A program made the translations under genes and the position numbers. A DNA stretch of 64,000 bases, taken from the NCBI GenBank assembly GCA_016839165.1, contig CP069300.1:744001-808000 (forward strand), read 5' to 3'. The DNA comes from Bradyrhizobium sp. PSBB068. GTDB taxonomy: Bacteria > Pseudomonadota > Alphaproteobacteria > Rhizobiales > Xanthobacteraceae. The notes beneath the pieces were generated by a model. The model searched no databases. It was not told the DNA's origin and saw only the letters and a list, made by a program, of their open reading frames with translations. Below, piece after piece: positions 33,486 to 41,752 of this stretch (its first letter is position 1; each line of letters starts with the position of its first letter).

Positions 33486-34403
33486 TTGGAACTGCACCAG
33501 CTTCGCTGCTTCGTGGCGGCTGCCGAGGAACTGCATTTCGGCCGCGCCGCGCAACGCCTGCAGATGATGCCGTCGGCGCTCGGCCGTCACATCAAGCTGC
33601 TGGAAGAGGACCTCGGCGCGCGGTTGTTCGCGCGCACCACGCGTGCGGTGTCGCTGACCGAGGACGGCGCAACGTTGCTGCGCGAGGGGCGTGCGCTGCT
33701 CAGCCGCGCCGAGGCGATCGAGGATGGCTTTCGCCGCTGGCTGCGCAAGCCGCAGGCGCGGCGCTTCCGGATCGGCGCGATCGACAGCGCCGCGGCCGGC
33801 TTGCTGCCGCCGCTGCTGCGCGACGTCCGCGCCGCCCATCCCGACGTTGCCGTGCAATTGCTCGAGGAGAAGACGATCCGGCTGCTGCCGAAGCTATTGT
33901 CCGGTGCGCTCGATCTCGCGTTCGTGCGCCCGCCGGAGCGGCCCGACCGCCGCATCGAGTTTTTTCCTCTGCTGCAGGAGACCGCCGTGGTGGCGCTGTC
34001 GCACAAGCATGGACTGGCGCGGCGCAAGCAGATCGTGTTGCCCGATATCGCCGATCAGCCGTTGATCGTGCCCGAGCGCCGCTCGCGGCCGCACAGCCAC
34101 GACCTCACGACCAAGCTGTTCGACGAGGCCGGGTTGACGCCGAACATCCAGGAGATCGCCGACGAAAAGCAGACCATCGTCAACATGGTCGCGGCACGGC
34201 TTGGCGTTGCCATCGTGCCGCGCTGGACCGCGCGGATGGCGATCCCGGGCGTGCGTTTCGTTCCCCTCAGGCTCAAACGCGGCAGCGCCGCCGGCCGCCT
34301 GCCGCTCGCCGCCGCCTGGCTGAAAGGCTCCCGCGATCCGGTCCGCGACCAGGTGATCGCGGTGCTGGAGGCAAGGTTGAAGAGTTACGCGAGGGAGGCG
34401 TGA
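33486..34403 (+). CDS. LysR family transcriptional regulator
   Basis: I chose TTG 33486 (LELHQLRCFVAAAEELHFG), the usual LysR start, with TGGAG 11 bases upstream; this gives 305 residues. The upstream in-frame ATG lies in the palindromic repeat. The HTH is AAQRLQMMPSALGRHIKLLEEDLGARLF, followed by a periplasmic-binding-like effector domain. It is divergent from the MFS-dehydrogenase pair and most likely activates it in response to the substrate. Confidence 0.92.
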   Translation: MELHQLRCFVAAAEELHFGRAAQRLQMMPSALGRHIKLLEEDLGARLFARTTRAVSLTEDGATLLREGRALLSRAEAIEDGFRRWLRKPQARRFRIGAIDSAAAGLLPPLLRDVRAAHPDVAVQLLEEKTIRLLPKLLSGALDLAFVRPPERPDRRIEFFPLLQETAVVALSHKHGLARRKQIVLPDIADQPLIVPERRSRPHSHDLTTKLFDEAGLTPNIQEIADEKQTIVNMVAARLGVAIVPRWTARMAIPGVRFVPLRLKRGSAAGRLPLAAAWLKGSRDPVRDQVIAVLEARLKSYAREA

Positions 34404-34415
34404 CGGCTCTCTCCA

Positions 34416-34526
34416 TCGTCATTCCGGGGCTCGCGAAGCGAGAGCCCGGAATCCATCGGGCCGCATTTTCAAACGATGAATGGATTCCGGGCTCGACGCT
34501 GACGCGTCGCCCCGGAATGACGGGAG
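34416..34526. repeat. Extragenic palindrome (CGTCATTCCGGGGC family), copy 1
   Basis: CGTCATTCCGGGGCTCGCGA and TCGCCCCGGAATGACG are outer arms, with inner GGAATCCAT/ATGGATTCC. It lies between convergent LysR and MFS genes. Shorter relatives are at 43738-43785, 57229-57296 and 61919-62021. Confidence 0.8.
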
Positions 34527-34542
34527 GATGCGGACGTGCCCC

Positions 34543-35940
34543 CTAACGCTCCCGGCGTTCTGACGCCCCGGCTTCCGGTGCAGGATACAGGGCAGCCGCT
34601 GCGATCATGCCGGCGACCGCACCGATGGTCGCCAGGACGAATGGAGCCGCATACGCCGATGCCACCTCCGTCGTCCTGAGCGTCGCCCCCAGCGCGGCGA
34701 TGCTGATGGCAAAACCGGCCTGGCGGACGATCATTGTCATCGCGGACGTCATGCCGGCCTGCGCCGGCGGCGCAAGGGCCAAGGCGGTGCTGCCCAATTG
34801 CGGGTTGGCCAGCGCCGCTCCAACGCCGATCGTCAGCATGCCGGCGACCGTTGCGATGCTGCGCAGGGTGGCATCGGCGGATAGCGCAGCGATCACGAGC
34901 AACAGATCTCCGGAAGCGATGGTGCCGAAGGCGACCATGAAGAAACGCCGCCAGCCCCATTGGGTGACGAGGCGGCCGCCCAGCAGCGGGACCAGCAGCA
35001 TCGGCAATGTCGCCGCGAGCAAGGCCACGCCCGCCACTTCCATGCTGACATGCAGGCCGGCGCTCAGGAACAGCGGCAGATAGACCAATACCGCCCAGTA
35101 GCCGAATTGGATCGAAGTCAAGGACGCGCCGACCCCGATCATCGGCGCGGTCGCGAATACGCGCGGGTCGAGCACGGGATTTCGGCTGTGCCACTGCTGC
35201 CGGACGAATGCCAATGCCGCCGCCGCGCTCGCGATCAGGCCAGCCGCTCTGACGGTCGACGGCGCGTCGGGCTTCAGCAGTGCGTCGATCGCAAGACCCA
35301 GTGACAGCGTCAACAGCACGATACCCCAGGGATCGAGCGGGCGTCCGCCGGATTCGCGCGTCTCCGCGACGACCCGAGGCACGGCAAAGGCCAGCGTCAG
35401 GCAAAACGGAATGTTGGCATAAAAGATCGAGCGCCAGCCGAACCAGGCGGCAAGCAATCCACCCAGCGTTGGGCCCAGAGCCATCGCAACGCCCGAGATC
35501 GTCCCGATGGTGGCGAAGGCCTGCGCCCGCCGACGCTGGTGCGGGAATGCGCCGGCGACCAGCGCGAGCGCGCCGGTACCCAGGAAGGCCGCACCGACGC
35601 CTTGCAGCGCGCGTGCCGTGAGCAGCAGCGGAGCGCTCGCCGCCGCGCCGCAGCCGATCGAGGCCAGCAGAAACACGATGTTGCCGGCCAGCATCGCGCG
35701 CCGACGGCCGAAGCGATCCGCAAGCGCGCCTGACGCGAGCAACGCGCCGGTGAAGGCAAGGCTGTAGGCGTCGATGACCCAGGCGGTGCCTGCAACGGCA
35801 AATCCGAGATCGTCGGCAATGCCCGGCATGGCGACCACGACCGCGGTCACATCGAACAGGATCAGGAATGCGCCAAGGCTGAGCACGAATGTGGTCAGGT
35901 TCGATCGCTCGCGAGCGACCTCGGTTGAGCGATCGTGCAT
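34543..35940 (-). CDS. MFS multidrug-type transporter (EmrB/QacA family)
   Basis: From ATG 35940 (MHDRSTEVARERSNLTTFV) it has 465 residues and about 14 hydrophobic helices. Motifs include LFDVTAVVVAMPGIADDLG, the motif A-like LADRFGRRRAMLAGN and the antiporter motif C-like GTISGVAMALGPTLGGLL. It is a drug:H+ antiporter by family; substrate unknown. The longer frame to 36105 has no ribosome-binding site and poor residues. Confidence 0.92.
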   Translation of the reverse strand: MHDRSTEVARERSNLTTFVLSLGAFLILFDVTAVVVAMPGIADDLGFAVAGTAWVIDAYSLAFTGALLASGALADRFGRRRAMLAGNIVFLLASIGCGAAASAPLLLTARALQGVGAAFLGTGALALVAGAFPHQRRRAQAFATIGTISGVAMALGPTLGGLLAAWFGWRSIFYANIPFCLTLAFAVPRVVAETRESGGRPLDPWGIVLLTLSLGLAIDALLKPDAPSTVRAAGLIASAAAALAFVRQQWHSRNPVLDPRVFATAPMIGVGASLTSIQFGYWAVLVYLPLFLSAGLHVSMEVAGVALLAATLPMLLVPLLGGRLVTQWGWRRFFMVAFGTIASGDLLLVIAALSADATLRSIATVAGMLTIGVGAALANPQLGSTALALAPPAQAGMTSAMTMIVRQAGFAISIAALGATLRTTEVASAYAAPFVLATIGAVAGMIAAAALYPAPEAGASERRER

Positions 35941-36129
35941 GTCGTGCCTGCTCCCCGCCCGGATTGCGTTCGGGGTCTGCCTACGCCGATCCTGCTGACA
36001 CCATGGTGGCAGCAGGACGCTGCACGCGATGCCAAACCTGCTGCCTGAGCGGTTCGCACGGGCGTTGCGGCCGTGGCACCCGCGGCATTTCAACCCGACG
36101 GGCAACTCAGCAAAAACCTGTCAATCCAT

Positions 36130-36560
36130 CGCGCCGGAAATATTTCGCTTTATCAGAAGTGCAACTCGGTTTATGGTTCGCCCGTCTCACCCGATCGAGG
36201 GGCGCTGCGCATCGTCAGGAGTGTTGCGGTGAGATGCGGTGGACGCCGAGGTCACGAAAGACGACGCGTGACGGAGGCGGACGGTGAAGTTGTGTGGTCC
36301 TGACGCCCTAACGGCAGGTGTCTTCGTGCAAGATGCGTTGCGTCATGCACGGGCGGTGACAAGCAAGCCCAGTCTCGCCGGGGAGAGCACGAAGTAAGCC
36401 GTAACCCATCGCGCAGGGAAAGCCGGAGTTCCCGGTTACACCTGTGGTCCTACCCCCCGAGCTTTCTACCCATTGCTCGGGGCCCATGGGTGCGATCGGC
36501 ACCCGGCTTTCCCTGCGCCCTCTGTTTCCAGAGCGGCGAAACGAAGAGCACAGCTCGGAC
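36130..36560. repeat. Long dispersed repeat with strong secondary structure
   Basis: This gene-free block looks like a multicopy sequence that I remember from Bradyrhizobium genomes, where it is often mis-annotated as short proteins. GCGCAGGGAAAGCCGG at 36411-36426 pairs perfectly with CCGGCTTTCCCTGCGC at 36503-36518. Inside are CCCCGAGC/GCTCGGGG (12-base loop) and GGGTGC/GCACCC hairpins, so the 108 bases fold as a closed multi-branch structure. Only this copy is in the window. Confidence 0.65.
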
Positions 36561-36806
36561 AGATCTTGTCGCGAGATGCGAAGCTATGTCCCCTTCCCAT
36601 GACACCGCGTGTTTGCCTTGAATGCCGATGTTCGACAATAAATCGAGAACCATCCCTATCGTCTTCCTGCTTTCCGCCAGGACGACGATAGGAGCGAGCT
36701 GCACACGGCCCGGCGGGTTCCCCGGGTAGATCCGGTGCCGGCGCAGCTCAAGTCTCCCCCGGTTTTGCGGATCGGCCATGAGTTCCCTGTCGGTGGACTC
36801 GCGTTA

Positions 36807-36821
36807 TGTTATAATATAACA
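36807..36821. promoter_or_regulatory. Zur box overlapping the zinc operon promoter
   Basis: TGTTATAATATAACA is a perfect 7-1-7 palindrome of the alphaproteobacterial Zur type. Its centre contains TATAAT (36810-36815), a consensus -10 box, so Zur would block RNA polymerase directly. The first start codon is only 10 bases downstream. Confidence 0.88.
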
Positions 36822-36830
36822 GTCTTCTCT

Positions 36831-37022
36831 ATGGCGAATACGCATACCCACGACCACCATCACGGCCATGCCCATCCCCACGGGCACAGCCATGGCCCAG
36901 CCGCCCATCCGGCCCAGACCGCGCACTGGTCGATCCTGCGGATGCCCGTGCCGGCCCGGCTGCTCGCCGCGTTCGCGGTCTCGGCCGGCCTGTGGGGCGT
37001 GGTCTGGCTGGCGATGAGGTGA
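36831..37022 (+). CDS. His-rich single-helix membrane microprotein of the zinc operon
   Basis: The 63-residue product has 12 histidines in its first 32 residues (MANTHTHDHHHGHAHPHGHS) and one C-terminal transmembrane helix (ARLLAAFAVSAGLWGVVWLAM). It opens the Zur-controlled operon and ends five bases before znuC. It probably binds zinc at the membrane, close to the ZnuBC importer, as a buffer or delivery aid; this is inference. There is no ribosome-binding site because the transcript probably begins about nine bases upstream. Confidence 0.8.
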   Translation: MANTHTHDHHHGHAHPHGHSHGPAAHPAQTAHWSILRMPVPARLLAAFAVSAGLWGVVWLAMR

Positions 37023-37027
37023 GGCCC

Positions 37028-37783
37028 GTGGCTGCGCTTGTCACCTTCCGCGACGTCACCCTCGGCTATGACCGCCACCCGGCGGTGCACCATCTCAATG
37101 GTGTGGTCGAGGCGGGCGCGCTGCTTGCCGTGATCGGCCCGAACGGCGCCGGCAAGTCGACCCTGCTGCGCGGCATCGCGGGCGTGCTCAAGCCGCTGTC
37201 GGGCGTGATCGATCTCGACGGGCTCGAGCACCGTGACATCGCCTACCTGCCGCAATCCGCCGACATCGACCGCACCTTCCCGATCTCGGTGTTCGATTTC
37301 GTCGGCACCGGGCTGTGGCGCTCGACCGGCTTCTTCGGCGGCATCGGCAAGGCCGCGCGCGGCAAGATTTTGGCGGCGCTCGCCGCGGTCGGCCTCAACG
37401 GTTTTGAGAACCGGCCGATCGGCACGCTGTCCGGCGGCCAGATGCAGCGCATGCTGTTCGCGCGCGTGCTGTTGCAGGACGCCCGCCTGATCGTGCTCGA
37501 CGAACCGTTCAACGCCATCGACGCCAAGACCACCGCCGATCTGCTTGATCTGGTGAAGCGCTGGAACGGCGAGGGTCGCACCGTGCTGGCGGCGCTGCAC
37601 GACCTCGACATGGTGCGCAACAATTTCCCGGAAACGCTCCTGCTGGCGCGAGGCCCGGTGGAATGGGGCCCGACGGCAGAGGCGCTGACGGCGGAGAACC
37701 TGACGGTCGCGATGCGGATGTGCGAAGCGTTCGACGACTCTGCCGCGGCCTGCGCCGCCGATCCGCGCTCACGGGCTGCCTGA
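37028..37783 (+). CDS. znuC: Zinc ABC transporter ATP-binding protein
   Basis: GTG 37028 with GAGG upstream gives 251 residues. It has Walker A GPNGAGKST, the Q-loop YLPQSADIDRTFPI, signature LSGGQMQRM, Walker B LIVLDEPFNAID and the H-loop ALHDLDM, a complete manganese/zinc/iron chelate-type ATPase. Zinc is favoured over manganese by the Zur box and the COG0523 neighbour. It lies immediately after the His-rich gene and five bases before znuB. Confidence 0.94.
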   Translation: MAALVTFRDVTLGYDRHPAVHHLNGVVEAGALLAVIGPNGAGKSTLLRGIAGVLKPLSGVIDLDGLEHRDIAYLPQSADIDRTFPISVFDFVGTGLWRSTGFFGGIGKAARGKILAALAAVGLNGFENRPIGTLSGGQMQRMLFARVLLQDARLIVLDEPFNAIDAKTTADLLDLVKRWNGEGRTVLAALHDLDMVRNNFPETLLLARGPVEWGPTAEALTAENLTVAMRMCEAFDDSAAACAADPRSRAA

Positions 37784-37788
37784 CGCCG

Positions 37789-38658
37789 ATGCTGACTGAC
37801 GCACTGATCACGCCCTTCACCGAGTTCGAGTTCATGCGCCGCGCGCTGGCGGCCGTGATCGCGCTGTCGCTCGGCGGTGCGCCGATCGGCGTGTTCCTGA
37901 TGCTGCGGCGGATGAGCCTGGTCGGCGATGCCATGGCGCATGCGATCCTGCCGGGCGCCGCGATCGGCTTCCTGCTGTCAGGGCTCAATCTGTTCGCGAT
38001 GACGACCGGCGGCCTGATCGCGGGCTTCACCGTGGCGCTGCTGGCGGGCCTTGTCGCCCGCACCACCGAGCTGAAGGAGGACGCCTCGCTTGCGACCTTC
38101 TACCTGGTCTCGCTCGCGCTCGGCGTCACCATCGTCTCGATCAAGGGCACCAACATCGACCTCTTGCACGTGCTGTTCGGCAACATCCTGGCGATGGACG
38201 ACCAGACGCTGCTGGTGATCGCATTCAATGCCACCATCACGCTCTTGGTGCTTGCGGTGATCTACCGGCCGCTGGTGATCGAATGCGTCGATCCGGTGTT
38301 CCTGCGCACCGTGAGCCGGGCCGGTGCGCCGGCGCATCTCGCCTTCCTGGCGCTGGTCGTGGTCAACCTCGTCAACGGCTTCCACGCGCTCGGCACGCTG
38401 CTCGGCGTCGGGCTGATGATCCTGCCTGCGGGCATCGCGCGGTTCTGGTCGCGCGACATCACCACCATGATCTGCATCGCGGTCGCTAGCGCGATTGTTT
38501 CCGGCTATGCCGGGCTCGTGCTGTCGTACCAGACCCGGATTCCCTCCGGCCCCGCGATCATCCTGGTTGCGGCGGGTCTCTATATCGTGTCGCTGCTGTT
38601 CGGCAATGTCAGCGGCCTGGTGCGGCAGCTGTTTCCCGGACGGCATCTCGAGGCGTAA
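37789..38658 (+). CDS. znuB: Zinc ABC transporter permease
   Basis: ABC-3 family permease of 289 residues from ATG 37789 (MLTDALITPFTEFEFMRRAL). It has eight or nine hydrophobic helices and the conserved LMLRRMSLVGDAMAHAILPG and GVGLMILPAGIARFW segments. It moves the ion delivered by ZnuA across the inner membrane. The stop overlaps the znuA start by one base (TAATG). Confidence 0.94.
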   Translation: MLTDALITPFTEFEFMRRALAAVIALSLGGAPIGVFLMLRRMSLVGDAMAHAILPGAAIGFLLSGLNLFAMTTGGLIAGFTVALLAGLVARTTELKEDASLATFYLVSLALGVTIVSIKGTNIDLLHVLFGNILAMDDQTLLVIAFNATITLLVLAVIYRPLVIECVDPVFLRTVSRAGAPAHLAFLALVVVNLVNGFHALGTLLGVGLMILPAGIARFWSRDITTMICIAVASAIVSGYAGLVLSYQTRIPSGPAIILVAAGLYIVSLLFGNVSGLVRQLFPGRHLEA

Positions 38659-39533
38659 TGATGCGGCATTTGCTTGGCTTGATATCCCTGGCGCTGGTGC
38701 TGGCGAGCGGTGCGGCACAAGCCGCCGAACGCATCAACGTGGTCGCGAGTTTCTCGATCCTCGCCGACATGGTGCGCAATGTCGGCGGCAACGACGTCGA
38801 CGTGGTGGCGCTGGTCGGGCCCGATGGCGATGCGCATGTCTACGCGCCGACGCCGGCGGACGCCAAGAAGGTCGCCGACGCCCGCCTCCTCGTCATCAAC
38901 GGCCTCGGCTTCGAGGGCTGGCTGCCGCGCCTGCTGCAGGCCTCCGGCAGCAAGGCGCCGATCGCGGTGGCCACCAAGGGGATCATGCCGCGGAAGCTGG
39001 GCGGCCATGACGATCCGCATGCCTGGCAATCCGTCGCCAATGCGAAGATCTACGTTGCCAATATCCGCGACGGACTGATCGCCGCGGCCCCCGACAAGGC
39101 GGCCGTCTTCAAGGCCAATGCCGACGCTTATCTCGCCAGGCTGGAGGCGCTCGACCGCGAGGTGCACGAGGCGGTGGCGAAAATACCGGAGGTGCGTCGC
39201 AAGGTGATCTCGACCCACGACGCCTTCGGCTATTTCGCCGACGCTTACGGGATCACGTTCTTCTCGCCGCTCAGCGTCTCCACGGATTCCGAGCCCAGCG
39301 CGCGCGATATCGCCGCCATCGTCGCCCAGATCAAGCTTGCGAAAATTCCTGCAGTTTTTCTCGAAAATATCAGCGATCCCCGCCTGATCCAGCGGATCGC
39401 AGCCGAGACCGGCGCCCGGGTCGGCGGCACCCTGTATTCGGACAGTTTGACGGGCGAAAAGGGCCAGGCACCCACTTACATTGATATGGTCAGGCACAAT
39501 ATAAAGGCCCTGACCAGCGCGGTCGCCGGGTAG
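38658..39533 (+). CDS. znuA: Zinc ABC transporter substrate-binding protein
   Basis: Periplasmic cluster A-I binding protein, 291 residues, with signal peptide (LLGLISLALVLASGAAQA). Metal ligands are visible as His in DAHVYAPTP, HDDPHAWQS and STHDAFGYF and an acidic residue near SDSLTG. The His-rich loop of E. coli ZnuA is reduced to GGHDDPHAW; the operon's His-rich capacity is instead in the first microprotein and the GTPase. Metal identity is inferred from the Zur box. Confidence 0.92.
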   Translation: MMRHLLGLISLALVLASGAAQAAERINVVASFSILADMVRNVGGNDVDVVALVGPDGDAHVYAPTPADAKKVADARLLVINGLGFEGWLPRLLQASGSKAPIAVATKGIMPRKLGGHDDPHAWQSVANAKIYVANIRDGLIAAAPDKAAVFKANADAYLARLEALDREVHEAVAKIPEVRRKVISTHDAFGYFADAYGITFFSPLSVSTDSEPSARDIAAIVAQIKLAKIPAVFLENISDPRLIQRIAAETGARVGGTLYSDSLTGEKGQAPTYIDMVRHNIKALTSAVAG

Positions 39534-39587
39534 GGGCAGGGGCCTCCCTGCCGGGGTTGAGCGCGAACCCAAGTTCCCGGAGTTGTT

Positions 39588-40646
39588 ATGGCTGAAGCTT
39601 CGCAAAAAATTCCTGTGACCGTGCTGACGGGCTATCTCGGCGCCGGCAAGACCACGCTGTTGAACCGCATCCTGTCGGAAAACCACGGCAAGAAATACGC
39701 GGTCATCGTCAACGAATTCGGCGAGATCGGCATCGACAATGACCTCATCATCGGCGCCGATGAGGAAGTGTTCGAGATGAACAATGGCTGCGTCTGCTGC
39801 ACGGTGCGCGGCGACCTCGTCCGCATCATGGACGGCTTGATGAAGCGCAAGGGCAAGTTCGACGCCATCATCGTCGAGACCACCGGCCTTGCCGATCCGG
39901 CGCCGGTCGCGCAGACCTTCTTCGTCGACGAGGACGTGCAGAAGAACGCCCGGCTCGATGCCGTGGTCACGGTCGCCGACGCCAAGTGGCTGAGCGACCG
40001 CTTGAAGGATGCGCCGGAAGCCAAGAACCAGATCGCGTTCGCCGATGTCATCGTGCTGAACAAGACCGACCTGGTCTCCAAGCCCGAGCTTGCCGAGGTC
40101 GAGGCCCGCATCCGCGGCATCAATCCCTACGCAAAGCTGCACCGTACCGAACGTTGTCAGGTTGGCTTGACCGACGTGCTGGAGCGCGGCGCGTTCGACC
40201 TCGACCGCATCCTGGAGATCGAGCCCGATTTCCTCGAGGCCGGCGACGATCACGACCATGACCATCACCATCATGACCACGGTCATCACCATGACCATGA
40301 TCACCACCATCATGATCACGGTCATGGCTTGAAGCACTATCACGACGAGGACATGCAGTCGCTGTCGCTGCGTTCGGAGAAGCCGCTCGACCCGACCAAG
40401 TTCATGCCATGGCTGCAGAACCTAGTCGCCACCGAGGGCCAGAAGATCCTGCGCTCGAAGGGCATCCTCGCCTTCACCGGTGATGACGACCGCTACGTGT
40501 TCCAGGGCGTCCACATGATGCTGGAGGGCGATCATCAGCGGAAGTGGAAGGACGGCGAGAAGCGCGAGAGCCGCGTCGTGTTCATCGGTCGCGAGCTGCC
40601 GGAGCAGGCGATCCGCGACGGCTTCGAGCAGTGCATCACCACGTGA
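39588..40646 (+). CDS. COG0523 family GTP-dependent metallochaperone (zinc, ZNG1/YeiR-like)
   Basis: The 352-residue G3E GTPase has Walker A GYLGAGKTT, CXCC motif GCVCCT, ETTGLADPAP and NKTD, then a His-rich linker of about 35 residues (GDDHDHDHHHHDHGHH) and a C-terminal CobW_C domain. Members deliver zinc to client enzymes when zinc is scarce. The Zur-operon position makes zinc the likely metal. It is often annotated as CobW, but no cobalamin genes are next to it. Confidence 0.94.
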   Translation: MAEASQKIPVTVLTGYLGAGKTTLLNRILSENHGKKYAVIVNEFGEIGIDNDLIIGADEEVFEMNNGCVCCTVRGDLVRIMDGLMKRKGKFDAIIVETTGLADPAPVAQTFFVDEDVQKNARLDAVVTVADAKWLSDRLKDAPEAKNQIAFADVIVLNKTDLVSKPELAEVEARIRGINPYAKLHRTERCQVGLTDVLERGAFDLDRILEIEPDFLEAGDDHDHDHHHHDHGHHHDHDHHHHDHGHGLKHYHDEDMQSLSLRSEKPLDPTKFMPWLQNLVATEGQKILRSKGILAFTGDDDRYVFQGVHMMLEGDHQRKWKDGEKRESRVVFIGRELPEQAIRDGFEQCITT

Positions 40647-41665
40647 TGAAGGAGTTCGACCCGGGCGAGGCCCAATCTTCCATCGTGTCGATCACCGACC
40701 GCGTCAAGCCGCTTCCGCTGGGCGCAGCGGTCGGCTCGGTGCATTTCCTCGGCGACCGCGCGTTCTTCGTCGGTGCGGAGGAGAGCATTGCGATTGCAAC
40801 CGCCGACGGCGAGATCACGCGCACCGAGACGCATTTCGATGCCATCCTGTGCGCGGCCTCCGACGGCAAGCGGCTGGTCACCGGCGGTGACGACGGCAAG
40901 CTGATCGCGATCGACGCCAAGGGCGAGATCTCGACAGTCGCGATCGACGCCAAGCGGCGCTGGATCGACAATGTCGCCCTGCACAGCGACGGCACCGTGG
41001 CGTGGTCGGCAGGCAAGACCGCCTTCGTGCGCAATCCCAAGGGCGAGGAAAAAACGTTCGAGGTGCCGTCGACCGTCGGCGGGCTGGCGTTCGCACCGAA
41101 GGGGCTGCGGCTCGCGATCGCGCATTACAACGGCGTGACGTTGTGGTTTCCCAACATGGCCGCCAATCCGGAATTCCTGGAATGGGCCGGCTCGCATCTC
41201 GCGGTCACCTTCAGCCCGGATAACAAGTTCCTGGTCACGGCGATGCACGAGGCCGCCATGCATGGCTGGCGGCTCGCCGACAACCGGCACATGCGGATGA
41301 GCGGCTATCCGGGCCGGGTGCGCTCGATGTCGTGGAGCGTCGGCGGCAAGGGGCTCGCGACCTCGGGCGCCGATACCGTGATCGTCTGGCCGTTCACCAG
41401 CAAGGACGGGCCGATGGGCAAGGAGCCGGCGATGCTGGCGCCGATGCCGGCGCGGGTCGCCGTGGTCGCCTGCCATCCGAAGAACGACATCATGGCGGTC
41501 GGCTATGCCGATGGCACCGTGCTGATGGTCCGGCTCGAGGACGGCGCCGAGATCCTGGTACGGCGGAATACCGGCACGGCGGTGTCTGCGCTGGGCTGGA
41601 ATGCCAAAGGCACGCTGCTCGCCTTCGGCACGGAAGATGGTGACGCGGGCATTCTGGAAATGTAA
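40646..41665 (+). CDS. WD40-repeat protein of the zinc operon
   Basis: ATG 40646 overlaps the GTPase stop (TGATG), so the two are coupled. The 339-residue protein has no signal peptide and folds as a seven-blade propeller by repeat count (for example DAILCAASDGKRLVTGGDDGK, LAVTFSPDNKFLVTAMHEA, AVSALGWNAKGTLLAFGTEDG). WD40 proteins are scaffolds; coupling to the metallochaperone suggests that it helps dock the GTPase or its client. No enzymatic motif. Confidence 0.88.
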   Translation: MKEFDPGEAQSSIVSITDRVKPLPLGAAVGSVHFLGDRAFFVGAEESIAIATADGEITRTETHFDAILCAASDGKRLVTGGDDGKLIAIDAKGEISTVAIDAKRRWIDNVALHSDGTVAWSAGKTAFVRNPKGEEKTFEVPSTVGGLAFAPKGLRLAIAHYNGVTLWFPNMAANPEFLEWAGSHLAVTFSPDNKFLVTAMHEAAMHGWRLADNRHMRMSGYPGRVRSMSWSVGGKGLATSGADTVIVWPFTSKDGPMGKEPAMLAPMPARVAVVACHPKNDIMAVGYADGTVLMVRLEDGAEILVRRNTGTAVSALGWNAKGTLLAFGTEDGDAGILEM

Positions 41666-41681
41666 GAGATCGCTGCATACG

Positions 41682-41727
41682 CAGCGTTTTCGAGCGAAGT
41701 GGGTACCGGTTCGCGTGAAGAAAACGC
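41682..41727. repeat. Short dispersed repeat (TTTCGAGCGAAGTGG family), copy 2
   Basis: CGTTTTCGAGCGAAGTGGGT, then ACCGGTTCGCGTGAAGAAAA and CGC. It ends with an inverse GCGTTTTC/GAAAACGC pair and follows the last zinc-operon gene, so it may end that transcript. Confidence 0.75.
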
Positions 41728-41752
41728 ATCAAATGAAGAACCGGTAGATGCC

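Noticed and set aside
36450..36779. 109-residue minus-strand frame in the structured repeat
   Set aside because: It reads across the hairpins of a multicopy repeat; such frames are commonly mis-annotated and show no domain.
40252..40340. Short CAT/CAC repeats resembling a microsatellite
   Set aside because: They encode the His-rich linker of the GTPase, in frame and expected for the family; the same holds for 52230-52400.
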